The position numbers and the translations under genes are program-made. A DNA stretch of 64,000 bases, from the NCBI RefSeq assembly GCF_033115175.1, contig NC_084831.1:44114002-44178001 (forward strand). Direction: 5' to 3'. Source of the DNA: Lepus europaeus. Its lineage: Eukaryota > Chordata > Mammalia > Lagomorpha > Leporidae. Each line of letters begins with the position of its first letter. Position 1 is the first letter of the stretch. The notes beneath the pieces were generated by a model that saw only the letters and a program-made list of their open reading frames with translations, was not told where the DNA came from and ran no database searches. This document shows positions 1-9,986 of this stretch, piece after piece.

Positions 1-110
1 CTACGTGGCACGGCCCCTGCGCGCAGTGAAACCCGAGACTCGCAGCCCGCGCCCACTTCGCTCCCGGCGGCCCGGGACAGCGGGGTCCGGCCCTGGCAGG
101 CAGGCCCAGC
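1..110. promoter_or_regulatory. 3' edge of a CpG island (GPX7 5' end)
   Basis: The stretch is very GC-rich with dense CpG dinucleotides, then composition falls to genome average. GPX7 intron 1 should start just upstream, so this is most simply the trailing edge of the GPX7 promoter/exon 1 island. The inference rests on composition and gene position only. Confidence 0.5.
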
Positions 111-1082
111 CTTTGCCATCCGCGTGTGGGAAAAGTCACCTTAACATCGTGCGGCCTTTGCCTCTCCGTCCCCGGGTTCCACGTTGGGGACCGGGCAGTT
201 GCTGATGCGGAGTCAGTGAGAACACTGGAGAGCAATGTGCGGGGAGAGGGCGGTAGCATTTTAGGTGCACGGGGACCTTCCCACGGCCCCGTCCTGGAGA
301 GACAGGAAGCGTTTGCACGAGGCCACGCGGCACTAGGCGGCCACCAGCCTGGAGGGGAGTGCACTCCCCTTTCCCTCCCTCCTGGCGAACTCTGTGCAAG
401 GCAGCGGCAGGGCCCAGACCCGGGAGCTCTGCAGGCGGCTGGCTCCTCTTTACCAAGAAGGAATCAGCTCTGAGAGGCGAGAGGGGGTCAGAGAGGGGCG
501 TAGCTGGGCGCAATCCTTGATATGAGAGTGCATTTTTGCGGGACTAAAAAGAACATTCCAGACAAAGGGAATAGTCCTAATCCAGGCTCAGGAGCCAACA
601 GCCAGAAGGGAGAGAGGGGGAGGGCCGGAGCACTTCAAGCCGCGGTAGGCCCAGAGGGATCATGGCAGGCCTGGAGGGGCCTGGATACTGCCCATTGCTG
701 GCATGGGCTGGAGTGAAGACTTCTTCCAGGCTGCTCTCTAGATGGACCCGGGGACCCCTGTGGCTAGACCACAGGAAAATGGTGTCAGCCTTCTGGGTGC
801 AAGGCCATCTCCAGGGAAAAAAGTATTGGAGAGAGCTTGCTGGAGTCCTGGGACAGTCATTCCTGTCCTGACTGTCCCCGGGGTGTTGTTCCACTTGAGA
901 CAACCGTGTAAAAGCTCTTAGAAAGCTTCGGAGTGCTCTGTCCCAGGACAGGAGCCTCATCTACGACTCAGGGCACAGAGCCAAGGCGAGTAGGGCCCTT
1001 TCCCATTCACACTTTTCTTTCTCTCTGCGGCTTCTCACCAGAGAGCTCCAGAGTTAGCACCTGACCAGCTCTGCTGCTCATT

Positions 1083-1260
1083 AATTCATCGTTCATTACT
1101 GAGTGCCTACTGTATACTAGAAACCAACCCAGACCCTGGGAATACAGAGGTGAACGTAACAGTTTTCTGCTTTACTGGAACTTCTCTGTGGGAGAGAGAC
1201 AGTTAACAAGGAAGCAAGAATGAACAAGGTGATTCTCAGTAGTAACAAGTGCTAGGACAA
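1083..1260 (+). repeat. Old mammalian-wide interspersed repeat, degraded
   Basis: It contains the familiar 'attactgagtgcctactg' type core followed by an 'aatacagaggtgaac' stretch, a common ancient mammalian repeat pattern (compare 19205-19290 and about 23940-24075). I recognise the pattern but cannot assign the family name without a library search. Confidence 0.45.
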
Positions 1261-1833
1261 AAACAGAACAAGGCCACACAGAGGCAGAGGTAGAATCCCA
1301 TTCCAGAGACCCTGCTCCTAGTAGCCAGATGTAGAGAGAAACCTGGAACAGGTCAGTCCGGAGAAGCTGTAAATGGGGCTATGAGTTAGGCCAAGCTAGG
1401 TCTGCTGCCTGGAAAATATGCTCATTGAGTCACCTGCACACATTTTCTGGCTCCTGTTACCTGGCTGGCACCCATGAGTAAGAGTGACATGGTTTATGCC
1501 CATGAGCTCATTAGGACGTAGACCAGTGTTGAGTATAGGTGTGCGGGTGACCACTTAGGTGTGTGCTTGTGTACCGTGTGGGGTTGTGTAGTGTGGCCTG
1601 CGAGTGGTATGTGTGTGTGAATGGCTTATTAGCTTGCTTTGCATGCTTCAGAGTCTCTATCTGCTTGTGTAGTAAGTATCTATGTAAATTAAGTAAATGT
1701 TGGTGTGTGTCTGTGGTTTGGTCTCTAAAAATCAAGCGGTGGGTTGCAGGGATGGAACTAGAAACAAGATATCCCCACTTCCAACAGCGTGGGTAGACAC
1801 ACAGGTGTGGGTTCATAAAGATAAGCAACTTTT

Positions 1834-2153
1834 GGGGCCAGCACTGTGGCGCAGTGGGTTAACGCCCTGGCCTAAAGCGCCGGCATCCCATATGGGCGCA
1901 GGTTCTAGTCCTGGCTGCTCCTCTTCCAATCCAGCTCTCTGGTATGGCCTGGGAAAGCAGTAGAAGATAGCCCAAGTTCTTGGGCCCCTGCACCCACGTG
2001 GGAGACCCGGAAGAAGCTCCTGGCTCCTGGCTTCGGATCTGCGCTCTTGCGGCTATCTGGGGAGTGAACCATCGACAGAAGACTTCTCTCTCTCTGCCTC
2101 TCCTCTCTCTATGTAACTCTTTCAAATAAATAAATAAATCTTTTTTAAAAAAT
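1834..2153 (+). mobile_element. CSINE, older type, full length
   Basis: It has a tRNA-like head, a (TC)n tract and an (AAAT)n tail. A perfect 13-bp target-site duplication (ataagcaactttt) flanks it at 1821-1833 and 2154-2166. Confidence 0.92.
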
Positions 2154-2181
2154 ATAAGCAACTTTTAATGTTCTTATCTTT

Positions 2182-2501
2182 TTTTTTTTTTTTTTGACAG
2201 GCAGAGTTAGACAACGAGAGAGAGAGACAGAAAGGTCTTCCTACCTTCACCCCCCAAATGGCCGTTACGGCCAGCGCGCTGTGCCGATCCGAAGCCAGGA
2301 GCCAGGTGCTTCCTCTGGGTCTCCCATGCGGGTTCAGTGCCCAAGGACTTGGGCCATCCTCCACTGCCCTCCTGGGCCACAGCAGAGAGCTGGACTGGAA
2401 GAGGGGCAACCGGGACAGAATCCGTCACCCCAACCGGGACTAGAACCCAGAGTGCCGGTGCCACAGGCAGAGGATTAGCCTGTTGAGCCACGGCGCCAGC
2501 C
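2182..2501 (-). mobile_element. CSINE, younger type, full length
   Basis: Read on +, it begins with poly(T) and a gacaggcagag box and ends with the GC-rich head. A 16-bp duplication, taatgttcttatcttt, occurs at 2166-2181 and 2502-2517. It landed directly beside the 3' target duplication of the preceding SINE. Confidence 0.92.
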
Positions 2502-2767
2502 TAATGTTCTTATCTTTAATGCTCCTGGAAGACCCCAGACTGGGGAAGAGAATAAAGAGTCCCAATTTCTCACCAGCCGGGGCAGAACAGGGCAGATGCT
2601 GCCCACTAATGGGGGAAATTGTTCATATATGTGGTGCACATCTGGAAGCCCCTGCATGCTTGATTTCATGTGTGCCTGTGTGCATGCGTTTGTGCATAGG
2701 TGGGAGCATTGTACACACATTCGCATATGTACAGAGTGTTCTTGTATTTGTAAGAGAGCATTGATAT

Positions 2768-3106
2768 GGCCGGCGCCGCGGCTCACTAGGCTAATCCTCT
2801 GCCTGCGGCACCGGCACACTGGATTCTGGTCCTGGTCAGGGTGCTGGATTCTGTCCTGGTTGCCCCTCTTCCAGTCCAGCTCTCTGCTGTGGCCCGGGAG
2901 TGCAGTGGAGGATGGCCCAGGTCCTTGGGCCCTGCACCCCATGGGAGACCAGGAGAAGCACCTGGCTCCTGGCTTCAGATCAGCGCGGTGCATGGGCCGC
3001 AGCGCACCGGCCACAGCGGCCATTGGGGGGTGAACCAATGGAAAAACCTTTCTCTCTGTCTCTCTCTCTCTCACTGTGCACTCTGCCTGTCAAAAAAAAA
3101 AAAAAA
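2768..3106 (+). mobile_element. CSINE, younger type, full length
   Basis: It has the GC-rich ggccggcgcc head, a (TC)n tract, ctgtca and a poly(A) tail. An imperfect duplication gagagc(g)cattgat lies at 2754-2765 and about 3122-3134, with a (GA)n run grown between tail and duplication. Confidence 0.9.
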
Positions 3107-3200
3107 AGAGAGAGAGAGAGAGAGAGCGCATTGATGGCCAGAAGAGTCACATATGAGGTTATCTCAAAAAGTTTATGGGAAATGGAATTAAAAGGTTTTC

Positions 3201-3522
3201 TTGGGGGGCAAGTGTTTGGGGCAGCTGCTGAGATGCCCACATCCCAGATTAGAGTGCCTGGGTTTAAGCCCTAGCTCCAGGCCCAATTCTAGCTTCCTGC
3301 TAATGTGTACCCTCTGAGAAAGCAGATGATAGCTCAAGTAGTTGGGTCTCTGCTGCCCATTTGGGAGACTTGGATGGAATTCCTAGCTCCCAGCTTTGGT
3401 CTGGCTGAGTCCTGTCTGCTGGGGGCTTTGGAGAGTAAACCAGCAGATGGGAGCTGTCTCTCTACCTCTTCCTCTATGCCTCTGTCTCTCTCTGCTGCTA
3501 AAATAAATAATTTTTTAAAAGT
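3201..3522 (+). mobile_element. CSINE, old divergent
   Basis: The degraded head (ggggcaagtgtttggggcag), 'ccagcagatgg' box, CT-rich tract and aaataaat tail are recognisable. It sits inside the inverted-repeat element at 3163-3940. Confidence 0.75.
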
Positions 3523-3609
3523 TCATAGAAAATTTATTTATGCAAAAATTATGCATGGGTTTCATTTTTTTGCACCAAAATAAACTTTAAAAAAATTAAA
3601 AGCACAGTT

Positions 3610-3907
3610 TATTAATTAATCAATTTCTGAAAGGCAGAAAGACAGAGAGAAATAGAGACTTCCATTCATTGGTTCACTTCCCAAATGCTGGCAAGAGGGC
3701 TGGGCTGAGGCCAGGAGCTTGGAACTCAATCTGGGTCTCCCACGTGGGTAACAGAGACCCAGCTACTTGAGCCATTACCTACTGCCTCCAGGGTGTACAT
3801 TAGTAGGAAGCCAGGTCAGAAGTGGAGGAACCAGGACTAGAAATAGGCACTTGGATATGGGATAGGAGTGTCTCAAATTGCATCTTAACTGCTATGCCAA
3901 ATGCCTA
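3610..3907 (-). mobile_element. CSINE, old divergent
   Basis: It shows a 'gaaaggcagaaagacagagag' box, the 'ggttcacttccc' core and a degraded head ending near 3905, in antisense orientation. It is the second SINE inside the inverted-repeat element. Confidence 0.75.
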
Positions 3908-3945
3908 CTTTTAATTCCATTTTCCCATAAGCTTTTTGAAGTACT

Positions 3946-4265
3946 TTTTTTTTTTTTTAGGATATAATTTATTTGAAAGGCAGAGTGACAGACAGACAGA
4001 GAGAAAGATCTTCCATTGCTGGTTTATTCCCCAATTGGCCACAATGGCCAGGGCTGGGCCAGGCCAAATCCAAGGAATGCCATCGTGGTCACAGAGGTGG
4101 GTGGCAGAACCACTAGCACTCGGGCCATCTTCTGCTGCTTTCCCAGATGCATTAGCAGGGAGCTGGCTCAGAAGCACAGCATCCCAAACTCAAACTGGTG
4201 CGCCAGTATGGCATGCTGGGTCACAGGCAATGGTTTAAGCCGCCACACCACAGCAATGGCCCCTG
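3946..4265 (-). mobile_element. CSINE, older type
   Basis: Poly(T), the 'atttgaaaggcagagtgacagac' tract and a head ending 'ccacaccacagcaatggccc' mark a near-complete antisense copy. It ends about 105 bases upstream of the GPX7 exon 2 acceptor. Confidence 0.85.
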
Positions 4266-4369
4266 AAGGAGCTTCCTATGTGGGCATGTCAGGGCGTGTA
4301 CAAGCGCCTGCCTCGTCACTGCACTGTGCACGTGTCTGAGCTTTACCTTGGTGTTTGTTTATTTATTAG

Positions 4370-4631
4370 GTGTCTCTGGTGGTGAACGTGGCCAGCGAGT
4401 GTGGCTTCACAGAGCAGAACTACCGAGATCTGCAGCAGCTGCAGAGGGACCTGGGTCCCCGCCACTTCAATGTGCTCGCCTTCCCCTGCAACCAGTTTGG
4501 CCAACAGGAGCCGGACAGCAACAAGGAGATCGAGAGCTTCGCCCGCCGCACCTACGGGGTCTCTTTCCCCATGTTTAGCAAGGTCGCGGTCACTGGCACT
4601 GGTGCCCACCCCGCCTTCAAGTACCTGATAG
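4370..4631 (+). CDS. GPX7: GPX7 exon 2 (catalytic exon)
   Basis: GPX7 (NPGPx) is an ER-lumen glutathione-peroxidase-fold enzyme that uses cysteine rather than selenocysteine. It reduces peroxide and passes oxidising equivalents to protein disulfide isomerase and other partners. This exon encodes 87 codons plus one base, from VSLVVNVASECGF to HPAFKYLI. It contains the peroxidatic Cys in VASECGF (a TGT codon, not TGA) and the FPCNQFGQQEP motif holding the second Cys and the catalytic Gln. The acceptor is ...atttattag/GTG at 4368-4369 and the donor is G/gtgagt at 4632. With exon 3 it supplies 141 residues; a 46-residue exon 1 would give the 187 aa I recall for human GPX7. GPX8 is the nearest alternative, but the sequence and the neighbour SHISAL2A favour GPX7. 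Confidence 0.95.
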
Positions 4632-5245
4632 GTGAGTCTTGGTCCCTGAACTGGCCGCGGGTGCAGCTCCCTGGGCAGCAGAAGGCGCTGGCTTGCTGGC
4701 TGACTGGCTGGGGCCCCTGCCCCTAGGTAACCCAGCACAAAGGTTGAGCTGAGGGTTAAGAAGTCTGCACACCTGCTGCCTCCCAGCCCTCCCTCTGAGT
4801 TACTCCGGTGCACTTCTCTGGGATCCTGTTTTCCCAGGCAGGGGGGCTCCTGGAAGGAGACAAGGCCCTCACACGTAGCCTCGTGTAAATTAGCTGAGTT
4901 TGTGTGGGAAAAAAAATCAAGGCGCAGACAGGGGTGCTGCATGCGTGGGGAAGGCTGACCAAGATGGCTGACAGGAGGCTCCTACCCTGAGTCAAAGACC
5001 ACCAGGTCTGGAGGCCGTGGGAAGGAAACCTTTCGAGCTAAAAGACCAGATCTTCATATTTCTGGGATAGTTCCCTTCTCCAGCCCCGGAATAGGGTCCT
5101 TCTGCTCCTGTTTTCTCCCTGGGGCCTTCCGCATCCTCTAGAGCTCAATCTGCCTCCTCCAGGTTTCTGGATGCCTCTGTACCGCTCACCACCTCGCCAC
5201 CCCACAACCTCTTCATGGAAAGGGATACACAAACAGCACTGTATT

Positions 5246-5327
5246 TTTTTTTTAAGATGCTTTTTCTTTCTTTTTTTCTTTTCTTTTTTTTTTTTTTTTT
5301 TTTTTTGTTATTTTTGACAGGCAGAGT

Positions 5328-5371
<44 letters not shown>

Positions 5372-5656
5372 TCTTCCTTTTTCCATTGGTTCACCCCCCA
5401 ATGGCCACTGCGGCCGGTGTGCTGAGGCCAGCGCACCGCGCCGATCTGAAGCCAGGAGCCAGGTGCCTCTCCTGGTCTCCCATGCGGGTACAGGGCCCAA
5501 GCACTTGGGCCATTCTCCACTGCCTTCCCAGGCCACAGCAGAGAGCTGGGCTGGAAGAGGGGCAACAGGGACAGAATCCGGCACTCTGACCGGGACTAGA
5601 ACCCGGTGTGCCGGCGCCGCAGGCGGAGGATTAGCCTATTGAGCCGCGGCGCCGGC
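5246..5656 (-). mobile_element. CSINE, younger type, long mixed T tail
   Basis: Tail poly(T)/(TTTC) and a pure (GA)n run at about 5335-5367 precede the core, and the head ends ccgcggcgccggc. An imperfect duplication, aacagcactgta/aacagcactata, occurs near 5232 and 5660. Confidence 0.9.
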
Positions 5657-5789
5657 ATGAACAGCACTATATTATAGCAAACAGAAGGCCCCTCACTGAG
5701 GCAGATCTGCGCGTCCCTCTGTGGGTCCTCCGATGTTTGCCTTTTCCTCTTTGGGTTTTTATTAGTTCTTTCCCAGTTACCATAGTTAG

Positions 5790-5826
5790 AGATCAAACCC
5801 AGCTTTGCTTTAGAAGCACCCAGGGA
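5790..5826 (-). mobile_element. MER5-like hAT-Charlie fragment
   Basis: The short piece 'agaagcacccagggagctcttaaaaatac' style sequence resembles the conserved part of MER5-type elements. It is truncated by the SINE that follows. Confidence 0.35.
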
Positions 5827-5828
5827 GC

Positions 5829-6150
5829 TCTTAAAAATACATCAGTGTGGTACAGCAGGTTAAGCTGCCGCTTGCTGCACTAGCAGTTCATATTGGAGTG
5901 CCAGTGTGTGTCCCAGCTGCTCTGCGTCTGATCCAGCTCCCTGCTCATACGCCTGGGAAGGCAGTGGAAGATGGCTCAATTACTTGGGTCCCTGCCACCC
6001 ATGTGGGAGACCCAGTGGAGTTCCTGACCCCTGGCTTTGGCCCAGCCCAGCCCTGGTTGTTGTGGGCTTATGCAGAGTGAACCAGCAAAAAGAAGATCTC
6101 TCTCTCTCTCTCTCTCCTTGTTGCTCTGCATAAGCCTGAGACCCACTGAA
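5829..6150 (+). mobile_element. CSINE, older type, tail decayed
   Basis: Head 'cagtgtggtacagcaggttaagctgc', core and (TC)n tract are present. The A-rich tail is replaced by 'ttgttgctctgcataag' sequence. Confidence 0.8.
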
Positions 6151-6247
6151 GCAAGGGCTGAGAATCTGTTTATTTTAGCACTTCCCTTCTTCCCACTTAC
6201 TCTGACACAATCAGCCCATGGATGAACACTTGGACATCATTGAAGTT

Positions 6248-6589
6248 GTGTGTGTGTGTGTGTGTGTTTGACAGGCAGAATGGATAGTGAGAGAAAGAGA
6301 GACAGAGAGAAAGGTCTTCCTTTTTGCCGTTAGTTCACCCTCCAATGGCCGCTGCAGTCGGCGCATTGTGCTGATCCGAAGCCAGGAGCCAGGTGCTTCT
6401 CCTGGTCTCCCATGCGGGTGCAGGGCCCAAGGACTTGGGCCGTCCTCCACTGCCTTCCCGGGCCATAGCAGAGAGCTGGCCTGGAAGAGGGGCAACCGGG
6501 ATAGAACCCGGCGCTCCAACCGGGACTAGAATCCGGTGTGCTGGCGCCGCAAGGCAGAGGATTAGCCTGTTGAGCCATGGTGCCGGCCG
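6248..6589 (-). mobile_element. CSINE, younger type, tail turned into (TG)n
   Basis: Flanked by tcattgaagtt at 6237-6247 and 6590-6600. The expected poly(T) is replaced by (TG)n at about 6247-6268, immediately followed by tttgacaggcag. Confidence 0.92.
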
Positions 6590-6711
6590 TCATTGAAGTT
6601 TAATTACAGAATAGGGTGTACTGTCCAGTAACTTGAGGTCCTTAATAAAGGAGGATTTGATGCTGCTTCATCAAGCACTTGGCAGGAGCCTAAAGCAGTC
6701 GTGTGCTGCCG

Positions 6712-6845
6712 TGGCCGTACACTGGAGTCTCCTGGAAAGCTTTTGGAAAATACTGAAAATACTGATGCCTGAATCTTACACTCAGTGACTCTGATTTAAG
6801 TGGTCTGGGTATGGCCTGGGCATCAGAACTGTTCCACCAATTCCA
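6712..6845 (+). mobile_element. MER5-like hAT-Charlie remnant
   Basis: The pattern 'actggagtctcctggaaagc ... ctgatttaagtggtctgggtatggcctgggcatcag' matches the layout of MER5-type non-autonomous elements. It ends about 55 bases before the GPX7 exon 3 acceptor. Confidence 0.45.
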
Positions 6846-6899
6846 GGAGCAGGTACCCAGGGGAAAACACTTCATTCTCCTTCCTCCTTTTTCCTCTAG

Positions 6900-7063
6900 A
6901 GACTTCTGGGAAGGAGCCCACCTGGAACTTCTGGAAGTACCTGGTGGCCCCGGATGGGAAGGTGATCGGGGCGTGGGACCCGACGGTGCCGGTGGAGGAG
7001 ATCAGGCCCCAGATCACCGCGCTTGTGAGGAAGCTCATCCTGCGGAATCGAGAAGACTTGTAG
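6900..7063 (+). CDS. GPX7: GPX7 exon 3 (C-terminal coding exon)
   Basis: Joined to exon 2 in phase 1, it reads ETSGKEPTWNFWKYLVAPDG through to NREDL and a TAG stop at 7061-7063. The PTWNFWKYLV block carries the Trp and Asn of the peroxidase active site, completing the Cys-Gln-Trp-Asn set together with exon 2. The C-terminal REDL is a KDEL-like ER-retention signal, as expected for GPX7, and places the mature enzyme in the ER lumen. The exon is intact, with no frameshift or early stop. No SECIS element is needed because the enzyme is a Cys type. Confidence 0.95.
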
Positions 7064-7344
7064 CCCCGCGCCCTCGGCTGCCACCGCCTGTGCAGCTGTG
7101 ACCAGAGAAAACTCGAAGGTGCTTCAGAGGGAGAGACCACGGCCTCGCCTTCATTCCCTCGTAGCCCGCCCACCCCATCAATCTTACAGGGGAGGAGTGC
7201 TGGTGTTCTGATGATTTGAATCTTAGAGCAACCAATAGGAACCCTGGCCAGTGAGAGCTCTTGACCAGTGAATCACCAGCCACTAAACTTCTGGCCAGTG
7301 AAGATTCGTGGCGAGCAGAAGTCTATCAAGCAACCGTCTCTACA

Positions 7345-7445
7345 ACGGGGCCAGTTCCTACCTCACAGGGCTGTTGTGGGGATTAGGATGGAATCCCTGT
7401 GGAAGCGCCAGGGCAGTGCTAACTAAATAGGAGGCACTCAAAAGG
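7345..7445 (+). mobile_element. MIR SINE remnant in the GPX7 3' UTR
   Basis: The sequence 'cctcacagggctgttgtggggattaggatgg ... cagtgctaactaaataggaggcactcaa' follows the 3' half of the ancient MIR consensus. Confidence 0.7.
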
Positions 7446-7481
7446 GTTTTTTGCATATAAACCAAAGAACAACTTGTGATC

Positions 7482-7487
7482 AATAAA
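7482..7487 (+). terminator. GPX7: GPX7 poly(A) signal AATAAA
   Basis: A canonical hexamer lies 419 bases after the stop, the only one on + between the stop and the next unrelated sequence. Confidence 0.8.
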
Positions 7488-7553
7488 AACTTGCACCCAA
7501 CATGAATTTCCAGTGGGTAGCCAAGACAAAAATTTACTCATTGTCTTTCTTTC

Positions 7554-7573
7554 TGTGTGTGTGTGTGTGTGTT
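7554..7573. repeat. (TG)n microsatellite
   Basis: About ten TG units follow a TC-rich stretch, just beyond the GPX7 end. Confidence 0.9.
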
Positions 7574-7801
7574 TCTTAAATTATGTAAGATGCAAAGCTC
7601 ATTGTAAAAATCCAAAAAATACAGAATGACATATAATAAAAATGGAAGTATACCCTCATTTTTTATACTCTCACTCTCTAGAAGTAAATACTTTGCAATT
7701 TGGTATGAAGACTTCCAGGATTCTTTAAAATCAAGCCAGTCAGTATTACCCAATAAACACTTATTGACCAAAAGTATACTACAATAAAAGATATTCAAAG
7801 G

Positions 7802-8148
7802 AGGCCAGTGTTGTGGCACAGCAGGTTAAGCTGCTGTCTGTGACATTGGAATCCCACATGGGCGCTGGTTCAAGCCCCAACTGTTTTGCTTCCAATCCAG
7901 CTCCCTGCAATGTGTGTGGGAAAGCAGTGGAAGATGGCCCCAGTGCATGGGCCCCTGCACCCATGTGGGAGACCAGGATGGAGTTCCAGGCTCCTGGTTC
8001 AGCCTGGCCCAGCCTTTGCTGTTGAAGTCATTTGGGGAATGAACCAAGAGATGGCAGATATGTGTGTATGTGTCTCCTCAATCCTCCCACTCTCCTCCCC
8101 CACCAATCTCTATAACTGCCTTTCAAAGAAAGAAATAGATCTGTTAAA
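7802..8148 (+). mobile_element. CSINE, older type
   Basis: Head 'gaggccagtgttgtggcacagcagg', full core and an impure A-rich tail ending about 8148 are visible. Confidence 0.85.
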
Positions 8149-8155
8149 AAAAATA

Positions 8156-8402
8156 TTGGAAGCCAGTGCTTGGCATAGTAAATTAAGCCTACGCCTGTTC
8201 TGACCCAACTCTCTGCTATGGCCTGGGAAAGCAGAATAAGGCCCAACTGCTTGGGCTCCTGCACCCACGTGGGAGACCTGGAAGAAGTTCCTGCTCCTGG
8301 CTCCAGATGGGCCCAGCTTCGGCCATTGTGGCCATCTGGAGAGTGAACCAGCAGATGGAAGACCTCTCTATAACTCTGCCTGTCAAATAAATAATATTTT
8401 AA
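8156..8402 (+). mobile_element. CSINE, older type, internally deleted
   Basis: The head runs directly into 'ctgacccaactctctgctatggcc', missing about 60 bases of the core. The tail is caaataaataatatttt. It lies directly after another + copy. Confidence 0.8.
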
Positions 8403-8404
8403 AA

Positions 8405-9060
8405 ATTATATGGATAGGTCATGAAAGCATATAGATCAACAATAAGTACATGAAAACAATTTCGGCCTCATCTAAGTTGGAAGTAATGTTTAAATTATAT
8501 CTACTACTGGTAAGGATGTGAGCAAATGGCATTCACATAAATTGTTGGACCATAAAGTGCCACACACTTTTGGCAATATCTTCTGAGACAAAATGCTTGT
8601 ACCCTCTTACCCATCATTTCCCCTTCTAGAAACGTGTTTCTGTACCCAGATACAGACCCTGTCAGTCTCCCTGGAGGTCCCGGGGTGGTAGCTTTTCTCA
8701 CTCCATATTCTCTTCCACAGCAACCTCATTTTGTCTCAGGGTTTTGACCATCTGTACCCTGATGATGCCCAGATCTCTCCCTTGTGCCTTCCCTGGACTC
8801 CTACCCACCTGCCTACTGGGCGCCTTTATAAACACCTCAATTCAGCACGTCCAGAACTGAAATCATCACCTCTCCCTGACACACCTGCTTGCCCTTCCAC
8901 GCAGCCCCCGCTCCCCGAGCCTTCCCCTTCACACACGCATCCTCAGCACAGGCCCTGGCTCTGAGCAAATTAGACTGAGCTGTGCAGTAAGCATTTTGAG
9001 CACCACCTCCCTGCCTGTCCCTGGCTGGCCCCTCTCTGGAAACCAAAGATTGTATGCGAA
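8405..9060. repeat. Probable old LINE remnants (L1-like, then L2-like)
   Basis: 8405-8650 has an A-rich L1 3'-end flavour. 8750-8890, with 'cacctcaattcagcacgtccagaactgaaatcatcacc', resembles a widespread ancient LINE segment. Both calls are by eye and weak. I see no exon here. Confidence 0.35.
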
Positions 9061-9198
9061 CTGTCCCTAGGAATGTAAAGTCCAGCAGAGGGCTTTATAC
9101 TCCAAACTAGACCTGAATTACTGTAGACGATACCAGCTCTCTGCTATTCCTGAGTGCCCTCTAACACATGCTAGAATACCCTATGAAAAATATCACTT

Positions 9199-9452
9199 AG
9201 GGGCCAGTGCTGTGCTGCAGCAGGTTAAGCCGCTGCCAGCAGTGCTGCCATCCCATATGGGCATCGGTTCAAGTCCTGGTTGCTCCACTTCCAATCCAGC
9301 TCCCTATTAATGTGCCTGCTAATGCCAAGTGCTTGGGCCCCTGCCAAAATGTGAGAGACCCAGAGGAACTCCTGGTTCATGGCTTTGGCCTGGCCCAGAC
9401 CTGGCCATTGCAGCCACTTGGGGAGTGAACCATAGGATGGAAGATCTCTTTC

Positions 9453-9510
<58 letters not shown>

Positions 9511-9590
9511 TCTCTCCCCCTCTCCCTCTCCCTCTCTCTGTAACTCTGCCTTTCAAATAAATAAATAAATAAATCCTAAAAAAGAAAGAT
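9199..9590 (+). mobile_element. CSINE, older type, with expanded (TC)n
   Basis: It has a complete head and an (AAAT)n tail. The internal pyrimidine tract at about 9446-9540 has grown to roughly 95 bases of nearly pure TC/CCTC, far longer than in sister copies. Confidence 0.88.
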
Positions 9591-9986
9591 GTTAATAAAA
9601 ATCAAATATTAACCATTCAAGTGTTAGCTGATAACCAAGGGATTAATTTAAAAATAAGATGTTAGTAGATACTGGCTAACCAATGACTAAGGTGATAGTT
9701 GGCAAGGATTTAATTGATTTTTTCCCTCTTTTAAAAAATATTTATGTTATTTATTTGAAAGAGTTACAGAGGGAGAAGGGAAGAGAGAGAGAGAATCTTC
9801 CATCCTCTGGTTCACTCCCCAAATAGCTGCAACAGCCAAGACTGGGTCAGGTCAAAGCCAGGAACCAGGAACCAGGAGCTTCATCCAGGTCTTACACATG
9901 GGTACAAGGACACACAGACTTGGAACACCTTCCACTGCTTTCTCAGGTTCATTAGCAGGGAGCTGGATCAGAAGTGGACAGTTGTG

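Larger units (their letters stand above)
3163..3940. mobile_element. Terminal-inverted-repeat (MITE-like) DNA element split by two SINEs
   Basis: A ~30-base sequence at 3165-3194 is the near-perfect reverse complement of 3908-3938 (about one mismatch and one indel). A central body of ~95 bases remains at about 3516-3609. The interior is interrupted by a + SINE (about 3201-3515) and a - SINE (about 3610-3907). Paired inverted termini with a short non-coding body are typical of a non-autonomous DNA transposon. A second, partial copy is at 22515-22573 and 22902-22935. Confidence 0.6.
1..4369 (+). other. GPX7: GPX7 intron 1 (3' part); exon 1 lies upstream of the window
   Basis: Everything left of the exon 2 acceptor must be intron, because the exon 2 frame begins in mid-protein and no signal-peptide exon can be found here. 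The first ~110 bases are CpG-rich and look like the 3' edge of the promoter island around exon 1. From about 110 to 1080 I see only unique-looking sequence. An old degraded repeat follows at 1083-1260, a TG-rich stretch at 1530-1720, and then a run of SINEs from 1834. No further exon is supported. Confidence 0.75.
4632..6899 (+). other. GPX7: GPX7 intron 2
   Basis: It is a GT-AG intron of 2.27 kb in phase 1. 4640-5230 is unique-looking. It then holds three SINEs (5246, 5829 and 6248) and old Charlie-type remnants near 5790 and 6712. A pyrimidine-rich tract precedes the acceptor ttcctctag at 6898-6899. Confidence 0.9.
7064..7510 (+). other. GPX7: GPX7 3' untranslated region
   Basis: It runs from the TAG stop to just past the AATAAA at 7482. 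The middle contains a MIR remnant (about 7345-7445). The end point is inferred from the poly(A) signal, so longer isoforms cannot be excluded. Confidence 0.7.

Noticed and set aside
2475-3074. 199-codon frame and many 60-150 codon frames of the type 'MAQVLGPCTPWETRRSTWLL'
   Set aside because: These repeat dozens of times because they are translations of the C-repeat SINE, not a protein family.
4343-4942. 199-codon - strand open frame opposite GPX7 exon 2
   Set aside because: A shadow of the conserved GPX7 exon. The codon pattern and homology belong to the + strand.
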